Origin: Eubacteriales bacterium
GTDB lineage: Bacteria > Bacillota > Clostridia > Lachnospirales > Lachnospiraceae
Reading direction: 5' to 3'
Length of the DNA: 53,336 bases
Assembly: GCA_030524715.1 (NCBI GenBank)
Contig: JAUNGB010000029.1
Span: forward strand, 1-53,336
Below are positions 1 through 7,570 of this stretch, one piece after another. Made by a program: the position numbers and the translations under genes. The stretch's first letter is position 1. Every line of letters begins with the position of its first letter. A model generated the notes under the pieces. It was not told the origin of the DNA and did no database searches. It worked only from the letters and a program-made list of their open reading frames with translations.

Positions 1-460
1 AGAAATACGTCTTCAGCGGAATTGATAGTTTTTATTGATATAAAACAAGTATACATCTTAACTTCCGCGATTTTTAACCCTCAATTGTACAAGTGCCCAT
101 TTTTTACGGTTTTTTCTTCATTTTGGAACTCATATATCGAGGAATATTTAACCCTCACAATTATAGCCATTGATTGTCAGAAAATACTGTGCTTACAAGG
201 CTTTTCTCAAATGAGGGTTAAAAACATTGGAAGTTAAGGATACAGGATTTAAAAAAATGTAAATAAGAAAGAAGGGACATTTTGCGCTTTTTTACCGGAT
301 GTGAGCAGCAGATAGGAAAAAAGAACTGAGAAGATGCCCATCGGGCCGTTTTCTGGATGGACTGATATCAGGTTCAATAGTTGTGGATGCTTCATGAAAC
401 AACCCTGTTTCAATAGGCGTTTTGTGTTGTACCCTGCTGCTTTGTATGTTATAATCAGAT
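1..460. other. Intergenic or decayed leading segment
   Basis: No convincing gene was found in these 460 bases. Short open frames exist on both strands but have no ribosome site, no recognisable motif and poor composition. The only clear structure is the long inverted repeat listed separately. The segment leads into a decayed helix-turn-helix coding remnant, so it is probably accessory or scarred DNA. Confidence 0.5.
57..238. repeat. Inverted repeat, 27-bp imperfect arms, with a third internal copy
   Basis: The left arm (57-83) reads cttaacttcc, four variable bases, then tttttaaccctca. The right arm (212-238) is its reverse complement with 23 of 27 positions matching. A third partial copy, tttaaccctca, lies near 145-156 in the left-arm orientation. 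The arms enclose about 130 AT-rich bases without a gene. This could be the end of a lost mobile element or a recombination site; nothing identifies a family. Confidence 0.55.
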
Positions 461-571
461 TGTACAAATGTTATATCAATTCGTTCTTATCTAAATTTAA
501 GTCAAAGTGAATTCGCTGATGTGTTAGGCGTAAGTTTTGCAACTGTCAACTGTTGGGAAAGGGGACATTGT
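461..571 (+). pseudogene. Remnant of an XRE-type helix-turn-helix domain
   Basis: Frame 2 reads without interruption through a typical XRE DNA-binding helix pair: YLNLSQSEFADVLGVSFATV followed by N-C-W-E-R-G. The frame has a stop at 452 and no ATG in front of the motif. After the motif it runs into sequence that belongs, in another frame, to the DUF3990 gene. This is therefore a fragment of a lost regulator or of an HTH-bearing protein. The closest pattern I recall is the LGVSFATVNRWENG helix found in many clostridial XRE proteins. Confidence 0.6.
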
Positions 572-575
572 TATT

Positions 576-1217
576 ATGAAAAACGACGAAATCGTAACGC
601 TTTATCATGGTTCGAAATCGGGAATTCGTGGAAGTATTGCCCCCATAAGCCGGGGACGCTGTGATTTTGGAAAAGGGTTTTATATGGGAACTGACCGAAC
701 TCAGCCGCTTACTTTAATCTGCAATTATCCTAATGCGAAAATATATACGTTAAGTGTTGATCTGTCAGATCTTACAGTTCTTGACATAGAAGTGGGATTG
801 GATTGGGCTTTGCTGATCGCATATAATCGTGGCAAGATGGAATCTGTAAAGCATTCGGTTATTTATAATCGTTTTGCAAATTTAAGCGATGGATGCGACA
901 TGATTATCGGCTATATTGCTGACGATAGAATGTTTGTTGTTTTGGATCGTTTTTTCAATGGGGAAATTACTGATATGGCGCTAATTAACAGTCTTTCGGC
1001 ATTGAAGCTTGGTAAGCAATATGTGGCTATAACGGAAAAGGCCTGCAAAAAAATAAAAATACTTGACGAACAACAGCTCACCGAGAATGATCGGGATAAA
1101 CTAAAACAAGAAAGTGAAGCCAACCGTTCCAAGGGCATTGCAAAGGCAGAGGAAATTTGCCGGAAATATCGTCGTGAAGGCCGGTTCTTTGATGAAATAC
1201 TAAAGGCAGGTGAATAA
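576..1217 (+). CDS. DUF3990 family protein, ADP-ribosyltransferase-like
   Basis: The 213-residue product begins MKNDEIVTLYHGSKSGIRG, and I chose the ATG at 576. A longer frame from 537 reads through the HTH remnant and looks artificial, while AAGGGG lies upstream of 576 at workable spacing. LYHGS near the N-terminus and DFGKGFYMGTD about 25 residues later are the hallmark of DUF3990. As I recall, that family is placed in the ADP-ribosyltransferase superfamily; the fold and a toxin role are inference. The C-terminal 60 residues are charged and helical (KQESEANRSKGIAKAEEICR). It is followed, one base after its stop codon, by a small gene in the same direction, as in a two-gene toxin-antitoxin pair. 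The DUF3791 gene often found beside this family is absent. Confidence 0.7.
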   Translation: MKNDEIVTLYHGSKSGIRGSIAPISRGRCDFGKGFYMGTDRTQPLTLICNYPNAKIYTLSVDLSDLTVLDIEVGLDWALLIAYNRGKMESVKHSVIYNRFANLSDGCDMIIGYIADDRMFVVLDRFFNGEITDMALINSLSALKLGKQYVAITEKACKKIKILDEQQLTENDRDKLKQESEANRSKGIAKAEEICRKYRREGRFFDEILKAGE

Positions 1218-1218
1218 A

Positions 1219-1659
1219 ATGGAAAAACTTACCCTTGAAAAGCGTCAACTTTGCGATATACAAGGACGATTGTTTGAACTTGCTCTAAAGGCTGGATTAG
1301 ATTGCCCATTATTTATAGAAGCTTTTATGAATAGTAAAACTGCGGCTGCCCTTGATGATGTCTATGACCGATTACAATGGGCGGGCGAGGAATATATTCT
1401 TGAGGAACTAAATGATGAAATCAGCGGACTTAAAAAAGCAGGTACGGTTTATTCCTTAGAAGTAATGTATTGGATAGGATATATCTATCGCTATTGGCAT
1501 TACTACACGGGTGAATACAGTCGCGAAATATATAAAACTGCCGATGCTGAAACAATGAGTGAGTGCTGGCTTGGTTTTCATACTTTTGATGTTGAAATGG
1601 CCATTGATGATTTAAAAGAGATTCATAAGCAAAATTCACGAAGATCCACATCAAAATAA
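1219..1659 (+). CDS. Small acidic protein paired with DUF3990, candidate antitoxin
   Basis: The 146-residue product starts at the ATG at 1219, one base after the stop of the DUF3990 gene, so the two are almost certainly cotranscribed and translationally coupled. It has no domain I can name. The body is acidic and helical, with the aromatic segment YWIGYIYRYWHYYTGEYSREIY, given here only as a description of residues 88-109. That block recurs in partners of DUF3990, from memory. The C-terminus (HKQNSRRSTSK) overlaps the 3' end of a convergent XRE gene and reads as junction sequence, so the last ten or so residues may not be native. An antitoxin role is inferred from position only. Confidence 0.55.
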   Translation: MEKLTLEKRQLCDIQGRLFELALKAGLDCPLFIEAFMNSKTAAALDDVYDRLQWAGEEYILEELNDEISGLKKAGTVYSLEVMYWIGYIYRYWHYYTGEYSREIYKTADAETMSECWLGFHTFDVEMAIDDLKEIHKQNSRRSTSK

Positions 1660-1823
1660 TCCGCCATCTCAATGAGGATATCCAGGTCCGGCAGATTGCT
1701 GCCGGTTTCCCATCTTGAAACAGTTCTGCGGGATACACTGAATTTTTCCGCTAACTGTTCCTGTGTAAGTCCTTTTTCCTTGCGAAGCTCCTTTATGAAG
1801 CTTCCTGCTTTTGTCTGATCCAA
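1623..1823 (-). CDS. XRE family regulator, probably 3'-truncated
   Basis: A TTG start at 1823 is preceded by AAAGGAGG at nine-base spacing, so translation is likely. The 66 residues form one XRE helix-turn-helix: FIKELRKEKGLTQEQLAEKF then SVSRRTVSRWETGSNLPDLD. Relatives in this family usually continue past the DNA-binding domain, often into a linker or membrane segment. Here the frame ends in DLREFCL exactly where the DUF3990 partner gene ends from the other side, with a 37-base convergent overlap. I infer that a recombination join removed the rest. It may still bind DNA, for example the palindrome at 1911-1931. Confidence 0.65.
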   Translation of the reverse strand: MDQTKAGSFIKELRKEKGLTQEQLAEKFSVSRRTVSRWETGSNLPDLDILIEMADYFDVDLREFCL

Positions 1824-1910
1824 AGCCCTTGGCCTCCTTTCGGATTTAGTATACTGCCGTCTGCACCTGGTTTACAGGACACAAAGCGGGCATTTCCCTG
1901 AAAAATGGGA

Positions 1911-1931
1911 ATGGGACAGGGTATGTCCCAT
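1911..1931. promoter_or_regulatory. Perfect 8-bp palindrome upstream of the XRE gene
   Basis: ATGGGACA and TGTCCCAT are perfect inverted repeats separated by five bases. They lie about 90 bases upstream of the start of the leftward XRE gene and 340 bases upstream of the alpha-galactosidase gene. A second imperfect inverted repeat (CATTTCCC and GGGAATG) lies just to its left. The pattern fits an operator; which protein binds is unknown. Confidence 0.4.
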
Positions 1932-2005
1932 GAAAATTGAAGGTAAAAAGTGAAAAAATGGAGTTGTATGAAGATAGTATAGCAAAGAATAGCGGCATTA
2001 ACCAG

Positions 2006-2160
2006 GTTACTGTTTGCACCGTAAGGTGTGAACCAATGTCATTAACTTAAGGAATTGCTGTCATAAAATATGCTTGATAAACCATGTATTTCCGTATATT
2101 CTAATTACAGAGTACACACATTTGCTGCTTAAGTAAATGACATTGGGTGTGAACAGTAAC
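2006..2160. mobile_element. 155-bp MITE-like element with long terminal inverted repeats
   Basis: The left end starts gttactgtttgcacc and continues to aatgtcattaacttaag. The right end (2128-2160), reverse-complemented, starts gttactgttcacacc and continues aatgtcatttacttaag. The left arm carries 14 extra bases (gtaaggtgtgaacc) that complete the short palindrome seen elsewhere in the window. The inside is non-coding. This looks like a miniature inverted-repeat element built on, or inserted into, the gttactgtttacacc palindrome family. It occupies much of the 450-bp gap before the alpha-galactosidase gene. Confidence 0.6.
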
Positions 2161-2271
2161 ACGAATTTTGGTAAATAAGTGATATACAGCCATAGCCATA
2201 ACAGGAAAAATCAGATATACTATCGTTAAAAGAAAGGCATGACATTGCCGGAAAATAGGAGGTATTTTGCT

Positions 2272-3924
2272 ATGGAGCAGCAGAACAGGCAGGAGATCAG
2301 TCAGTTTACACTGGGAATGCCGGATTTTATTACTATTGTAACGGAAGAGAAGAAGCAGATAATAGCGCTTTCCGGAGATTGCATACAGACAGAGGATATC
2401 CGGGTAGAAATAAAAGAAGAGACTAAGCAGACAGATATTTATACGGAGATTTTGCTGACGGCAGACAAATCCCCTGTAAAAAGCCTGAAGCTCCGCTGGA
2501 ACCGGAAAGCGCCCCAAAAGGCAAGAATCCTGTGCGATGCATGGGAGCGCGGTTATGGTGATCTGGAATGGAGAGGAATCTGCGGGGGAAGGACAATGCC
2601 CTGGTATTTTCTGGTATCTGTTAAAGATCATCAGTGGGGATACGGGGTAAAGGTAAGACCTTCCGCGATGTGCTTCTGGCAGATGGATACCCAGGGAATC
2701 ACACTGGTGCTGGATGTACGCTGCGGCGGACGGGGCGTTTTATTAAACGGACGTACCCTTACGGCAGCACAGATCGTCGCATTGGAAATGGAAGGGGAGG
2801 ATTCCTTCCAGGCTGCCAGAGAGCTGTGCGGCTTGATGTGTACAGACCCGATTTTCCCGGAACATCCGGTATATGGAAGCAATAACTGGTATTATGCATA
2901 TGGAGAAAGCTCCGAGAAAGAAATCCTGAGTGATACGGATTATGTTCTGGAACTGACCAAAGGTGCGGAAAACAAGCCCTATATGGTGATCGACGACGGA
3001 TGGCAGGAGCTTCGTACACCGGAATATATCGGCGGGCCATGGAAAAAAGGAAATGCGAAATTCCCGGATATGGAGAGACTTGCCGGCAGAATGAAGGAAA
3101 AAGGCGTGCATCCCGGTATCTGGCTTCGTTTTCTGTTAAATGCAGATGAAGAGATCCACAAGGATTGGAGACTGCCGCACAATGGCTGCCTGGATCCGTC
3201 CCACCCGGATGCGCTGAATTATGTCAAAGAAGACGTGAAGCGAATCTGTGACTGGGGATATGAATTAATTAAACATGATTTTTCTACTTATGATCTTTTC
3301 GGAAGATGGGGATTTGAGATGAATCCTATGGTGACGGAGGACGGATGGCATTTCTACGATAGGACCAAGACCAGCGCGGAAGTGGTGAAAATGCTGTATG
3401 AGGCGATCTATGAGGCCTCCAGGGAAAAGAATGTACTGATTCTCGGATGCAATACCATCGGGCATCTGGGCGCGGGACTTATGCATATGAACCGGACCGG
3501 AGATGACACAAGCGGCCTGAACTGGGAAAGAACAAGACGCATGGGAATCAACACGCTTGCTTTCCGCCTGCCCCAGCACCGCACATTCTATGATGTGGAT
3601 GCGGATTGTGTGGGAATCGCGGGGAATATTCCGTGGGAATTAAACCGTCAGTGGGCAGATGTCATTGCCGAGAGCGGAACACCCCTGTTTGTCTCTGCCA
3701 AACCGGGAGTGTTAAATGATCAGGAAAAAGAGGAACTCCGCCGGATTATGTGCAAGGCTTCCGGCCAGAAGCAGCATAAGATCCCTGCTGACTGGCAGGA
3801 CACAGATTGCCCGGAGGTCTGGAAGGATGAAAACGAAACCCTGCATTACCAGTGGTATGCTCCCGCCGGAAGCATACCCGAGAGTAAGGATGAAAAATTC
3901 CATGCGTTCATTCCGCTGTCCTGA
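2272..3924 (+). CDS. GH36-type alpha-galactosidase
   Basis: The start is the ATG at 2272, with AGGAGG nine bases upstream; the in-frame codons before it have no ribosome site. The 550-residue product has an N-terminal beta-rich region (about 1-195) and a TIM barrel (about 200-500). Barrel landmarks are YGSNNWYYAYG, VIDDGWQ, HPGIWLRF and LIKHDFSTYD, where D336 is the expected nucleophile, then HMNRTGDD, where D411 or D412 is the expected acid/base. It has no signal peptide, so it acts inside the cell, releasing galactose from imported alpha-galactosides. It is shorter than classical 720-residue GH36 enzymes and matches a compact subgroup. GalT, encoded at 17.4 kb, would take the product onward, but the two genes are not linked in an operon. 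Other GH36 or GH31-like specificities are possible. Confidence 0.8.
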   Translation: MEQQNRQEISQFTLGMPDFITIVTEEKKQIIALSGDCIQTEDIRVEIKEETKQTDIYTEILLTADKSPVKSLKLRWNRKAPQKARILCDAWERGYGDLEWRGICGGRTMPWYFLVSVKDHQWGYGVKVRPSAMCFWQMDTQGITLVLDVRCGGRGVLLNGRTLTAAQIVALEMEGEDSFQAARELCGLMCTDPIFPEHPVYGSNNWYYAYGESSEKEILSDTDYVLELTKGAENKPYMVIDDGWQELRTPEYIGGPWKKGNAKFPDMERLAGRMKEKGVHPGIWLRFLLNADEEIHKDWRLPHNGCLDPSHPDALNYVKEDVKRICDWGYELIKHDFSTYDLFGRWGFEMNPMVTEDGWHFYDRTKTSAEVVKMLYEAIYEASREKNVLILGCNTIGHLGAGLMHMNRTGDDTSGLNWERTRRMGINTLAFRLPQHRTFYDVDADCVGIAGNIPWELNRQWADVIAESGTPLFVSAKPGVLNDQEKEELRRIMCKASGQKQHKIPADWQDTDCPEVWKDENETLHYQWYAPAGSIPESKDEKFHAFIPLS

Positions 3925-4015
3925 TTGCACGTCGGAAGGTCATATCCGCTTTATAAGGAACCTGTAATAATTTATAATGGGATTATAAAAGCCAGAGCGC
4001 TTTACAAAATAAGCA

Positions 4016-4045
4016 TTGAACCTGCCGGTACCCACATGGTATACT
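4016..4045 (+). promoter_or_regulatory. Promoter of the Wadjet operon
   Basis: The -35 TTGAAC (4016-4021) and -10 TATACT (4040-4045) are separated by 18 bases, about 60 bases before the jetD start. An imperfect hairpin, aaggta...tacctt, follows in the leader. This is the only strong promoter seen in front of the four jet genes. Confidence 0.6.
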
Positions 4046-4106
4046 GTTACGGAAAAAGGTAGTATTTGGCAGTACCTTCCATGTCGGAAAGAAAGAAGGG
4101 AAATTT

Positions 4107-5096
4107 ATGAAGCGCATTTCCTTAGAAGGGCTTTTGCACTCCCGTCAGGATGATCCTTACGAACAGCAGCATCATTATATCATGGGGCTTCTGGAAGAAG
4201 GAAAAATCAAGCCCTTAAAGGCGTCGGGAACAAACGGCAAAAAGCCGGCTCTTTATCGGGAATACTGGGTGGTTGAGAAGAAAAAGGACTATTCCCTTTT
4301 GACAGAAGAATTGAAATACGGTTTGCTTCCTCTGATTTCCGTAGATTATTATCTCTCCCATCCGGAAAGCTATGAGCAGGACAGAGCCTGGGTGCTGATG
4401 CTGAACGATTACCTGAAAAATCACAGACAACTGTTATCCCATCAGGAATCCATAAACGAAAGAAGCTTTGAAATCTGGAACCGTGAAAAATTTTTGACAA
4501 GAGAGCAGGGAAAACGCATTCTGAAGCGCTGCGGCCTGACGCTGGAGTTTTTTAATATTTACGGGACTACAGAGCCGCTTGCTTATTATTCCCATACGCG
4601 GGAAGTCCCCCAGAATCTGCTGATCCTGGAGAATAAGGACCCCTTTTACAGTATGCGCCGTCATCTTCTTAAGGGATGTCATACAATACTGGGTGTTCCG
4701 GTGGGAACTCTGATTTACGGCGCAGGGAAAGGGATTTTGCGTTCCTTTCAGGATTTCGATCTCTGCGCGGAGCCTTATATGAAGGATCCCCGGAATACCA
4801 TCTGTTATTTTGGCGATCTGGATTATGAGGGAATCGGTATTTATGAAAATCTGGCGGAAACGTTCAGGGAACAATGGAAAATCATCCCGTTCCTCCCCGC
4901 TTATGAAGCCATGTTAAGTAAGGCCGGCGAAATCACCAATCTTCCTGATACAAAAGAACTGCAAAACCGCAATATAAAAGGCCTGTTTTTTTCATATTTT
5001 GAAAAGAATCAAGCGGCGGCAATCAGGGAACTGCTGGAATCAGGTAAATATATCCCGCAGGAGATTCTGAATATTACGGATTTCGAACACAGATAA
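4107..5096 (+). CDS. jetD: Wadjet nuclease subunit JetD (TOPRIM, DUF2220)
   Basis: The 329-residue protein is the nuclease subunit of the Wadjet SMC complex, which extrudes and cleaves small circular DNA. The C-terminal half is a topoisomerase VI A-like TOPRIM domain: the glutamate in LLILENKDPF (E175) and the DxD in YFGDLDYEG (D237, D239) are the metal ligands expected from characterised JetD proteins. The N-terminal half is helical and arm-like. An AGAAGGG ribosome site precedes the ATG. It is the first gene of the operon, followed after 119 bases by jetA; in the type I order jetD comes last. All three catalytic acids are present, so the nuclease looks intact. Confidence 0.88.
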   Translation: MKRISLEGLLHSRQDDPYEQQHHYIMGLLEEGKIKPLKASGTNGKKPALYREYWVVEKKKDYSLLTEELKYGLLPLISVDYYLSHPESYEQDRAWVLMLNDYLKNHRQLLSHQESINERSFEIWNREKFLTREQGKRILKRCGLTLEFFNIYGTTEPLAYYSHTREVPQNLLILENKDPFYSMRRHLLKGCHTILGVPVGTLIYGAGKGILRSFQDFDLCAEPYMKDPRNTICYFGDLDYEGIGIYENLAETFREQWKIIPFLPAYEAMLSKAGEITNLPDTKELQNRNIKGLFFSYFEKNQAAAIRELLESGKYIPQEILNITDFEHR

Positions 5097-5104
5097 GCAT
5101 TCCC

Positions 5105-5133
5105 CCGCTTCAAGTGTGCAGAGCACCAAGCGG
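5105..5133 (+). promoter_or_regulatory. Hairpin between jetD and jetA
   Basis: CCGCTT and AAGCGG pair, with an inner GTG/CAC, just after the jetD stop codon. No run of T follows, so it is not a simple terminator. It could stabilise the jetD message or attenuate read-through into jetABC. Confidence 0.35.
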
Positions 5134-5215
5134 CGGAGATTGCGGGAGCAGGAAGTACGGAGCAATGGCTTTCGTTTAATACAAGAATGCTGACCGGAGA
5201 AGAAAGGATCCCAAA

Positions 5216-6847
5216 ATGCAGTATGAATTTCTGAAAAACTTTCCCAGAAGAATGAAAAACGTAGGGCTTTACGCGATCATTATCCAGAATTGCGTCCAGA
5301 AAACAACCTGGAAGCAATACAGCTTCCAGACGTCGGATGAACAGATCAACCTGATCTTTGCTGTTCTTCTTTATATCATGGAGCAGTCTTTAAAGGAAGA
5401 AATCTGCACCATGGACGATATCGGCGCTTATATTGATACCATCAATGTCCAATATTTCAAAAAACCTCTGACCTATGAAAATTGCCGTACCCTGGGCGAT
5501 TTTATTGTCAATGTTATCCTGTCTAATGAAGGGCGCGCCATGTATTTTCATGGCTTTGATTTTGAAGAAAATGCCGATCAGACCCTGAATATCAGCTATG
5601 TGGCAAATAAGGTCGTGTATGTCGAACAGGAATTTAAGCGTACCTCCTATTATCTTACGGATGATGGCTACAGTCTCCTTCTTTCCACCCTGGAAATTGA
5701 AAATAATATGAAGCTTACCATTCACGAAATGATCTTCCAGATGCATCTGGAAAAGCAAAGCTATGACAAAGCAGTGGATGAGATTAAGAACGTGTTTAAC
5801 CTGATGCGCATTCAGCTTCAGAAGATTCAGGAGGCCATGGGTAAGATCCGGCGCAACGCATTGAATTACTCTGTGAAGGATTACGAGGAGATTTTGCTGG
5901 AAAATCTGGAAACCATCAGCGACACCAAACAGAAATTCCAGAATTACCGGGAAATGGTAAAAAGCCGCGCCCATGATCTGGAAGAGGCGAATATCAATGT
6001 CAGGCGTCTGACGCCCAAAGAGGAAGAAAATCTGAACCACCTGAAAATTATTGAGGGATATCTGAACAGGACGATTGATGAGCACCAGAAAATCCTGAAC
6101 AGCCATTTTGATCTGAAAGCCCTGTATACAAGGGAACTGGAGCAGCTATCCCAAATGTCTCTGATCAGGCGCTTTTCCCTTCGCACAGAATTATATGACA
6201 AAATCCTGGAAAATCCGTCGGCTATACAAGAATTGGATTATTTTCTGAGACCTTTATTTAATCAGCAGCCGGAGAAAATATATAACCTGAATAAAGCCTT
6301 CCAGCTTCAAAAGCCAGTAGGGAAGAATGAAGAAAAGGATACTGAAGAGAAACTGGACTTTGACGAACAGACATGGCAGGAAGAGCAGGAACGCCGCCGC
6401 AGAGAAAAGCTGAAACGCTACGAAAGCAGCCTGTCTCTGCTTTTGGAATATGCGGTCAGGGCAAAAAAAGGAGAAGTATCCTTAAGGGAGATCAGCGAAA
6501 GTATGGAGGAAGCAGATACGGAGGCGCAAAAGGAGCGGCTTCTTCCCAATGTGGAGATTTTCAAGGAGATCATGGTGGAGCTTATCCGAAACAGGGAGAT
6601 CGATATTGCCGCCCTGAAAAAAGAAAGAAGCGAATTTATCCAGGACCGGCCGGGAGAGTTTCAGCTTAATGAAATGCTGCTGAAGCTGGTGGAAGAGATC
6701 CCGGCCAATGCTTCCATCCAAAAAGTGGAGATTCTTCGTGCAGAGGACGGAAGTACGGTTACTTTTGATAATGTATTAAACGAAGACGGAGAAAGGAAGA
6801 GCATCCGGTGTTCCAACGTGTTTATCCGGGTACTTCGGGAGGAATAG
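5216..6847 (+). CDS. jetA: Wadjet kleisin-like subunit JetA
   Basis: The 543-residue product matches the JetA family formerly called DUF5716, the kleisin-like bridge (MukF analogue) of a Wadjet complex. Residues 1-190 look like tandem winged helices (MQYEFLKNFPRRMKNVGLYA at the start). Residues 190-320 are a long helical, coiled-coil-like stretch. The C-terminal 130 residues end in a second globular part. AAAGGAT precedes the ATG. It is followed by jetB after six bases, which is strict operon spacing. The DUF5716 type of JetA is, as I recall, that of Wadjet type III; the subtype should be treated as probable. Confidence 0.85.
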   Translation: MQYEFLKNFPRRMKNVGLYAIIIQNCVQKTTWKQYSFQTSDEQINLIFAVLLYIMEQSLKEEICTMDDIGAYIDTINVQYFKKPLTYENCRTLGDFIVNVILSNEGRAMYFHGFDFEENADQTLNISYVANKVVYVEQEFKRTSYYLTDDGYSLLLSTLEIENNMKLTIHEMIFQMHLEKQSYDKAVDEIKNVFNLMRIQLQKIQEAMGKIRRNALNYSVKDYEEILLENLETISDTKQKFQNYREMVKSRAHDLEEANINVRRLTPKEEENLNHLKIIEGYLNRTIDEHQKILNSHFDLKALYTRELEQLSQMSLIRRFSLRTELYDKILENPSAIQELDYFLRPLFNQQPEKIYNLNKAFQLQKPVGKNEEKDTEEKLDFDEQTWQEEQERRRREKLKRYESSLSLLLEYAVRAKKGEVSLREISESMEEADTEAQKERLLPNVEIFKEIMVELIRNREIDIAALKKERSEFIQDRPGEFQLNEMLLKLVEEIPANASIQKVEILRAEDGSTVTFDNVLNEDGERKSIRCSNVFIRVLREE

Positions 6848-6853
6848 AGACAT

Positions 6854-7570
6854 ATGGCATATGAACTGGAGACGATCAGAACCAGCCAGGAAATTTTTTA
6901 CTATCTTCTGGAATACCATGAATTAAGGGAAGAGGAAGAGCAGCTTTTGTATAAAGCTTACACGGAGCAGGAGGAAATCCAGAATCTTGTAAAATCTCAG
7001 GGAGAAATTGCAGGCAGTAATATTGAACGGTACGGAAATGTGATTTATCTGATCCCAAAAGAAGAAAACAACTTTCTGGGCTTTTCCAAGGCACAGCTGA
7101 AAGCCGCCCTCTGTAAGTCGAACGGGACAGATAAAGATTATTATCTTTCCCAATTTGTGATCCTTACCCTTTTGGTGGAATTTTTTGACGGACAGGGAAG
7201 CAGCAGTAAAGCAAGAGAATATATGCGGGTAGGCGAACTGCAGAATTGCATTTCCATGCGTCTGAAGGAGGGCGCGGAGAATGCCGCTGAAGAAGAGGAA
7301 GAGAAAAACGGTATTGCATTTTCCAATATGCAGGAAGCCTATGAGGCGCTGAAATCTGACGAGCGGGGTTCCCGTGCCCGCACCACCAAGGAGGGTTTCC
7401 TTTATAATATTCTGATCTTCCTGCAGAAACAGGGACTGATCGAATATGTGGAGCAGGACGAAATGATTAAGACGACGAAGAAGCTGGATAACTTCATGGA
7501 CTGGAATCTTTTGAACCAGAACAATTATCAGAGGGTTCTTCGTGTACTGGGGGTGACGGAACATGAGTAA
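6854..7570 (+). CDS. jetB: Wadjet KITE-like subunit JetB
   Basis: The 238-residue protein sits between the kleisin and SMC genes, the position of JetB (the MukE/KITE analogue that dimerises and binds the kleisin). It is helical and acidic, with a glutamate-rich linker (NAAEEEEEKNG, about residues 142-152) and a C-terminal winged-helix-like part (TTKEGFLYNILIFLQKQGLI). GGAGG lies eleven bases before the ATG, inside the end of jetA. The stop codon overlaps the start of jetC by eight bases, so the two are translationally coupled. Assignment rests on synteny more than on a specific motif. Confidence 0.8.
   Translation: MAYELETIRTSQEIFYYLLEYHELREEEEQLLYKAYTEQEEIQNLVKSQGEIAGSNIERYGNVIYLIPKEENNFLGFSKAQLKAALCKSNGTDKDYYLSQFVILTLLVEFFDGQGSSSKAREYMRVGELQNCISMRLKEGAENAAEEEEEKNGIAFSNMQEAYEALKSDERGSRARTTKEGFLYNILIFLQKQGLIEYVEQDEMIKTTKKLDNFMDWNLLNQNNYQRVLRVLGVTEHE

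Noticed and set aside
22-237. 71-codon plus-strand frame
   Set aside because: It is made mostly of the inverted-repeat arms, with no ribosome site or motif.
249-467. 72-codon minus-strand frame
   Set aside because: No ribosome site, no motif, poor composition.
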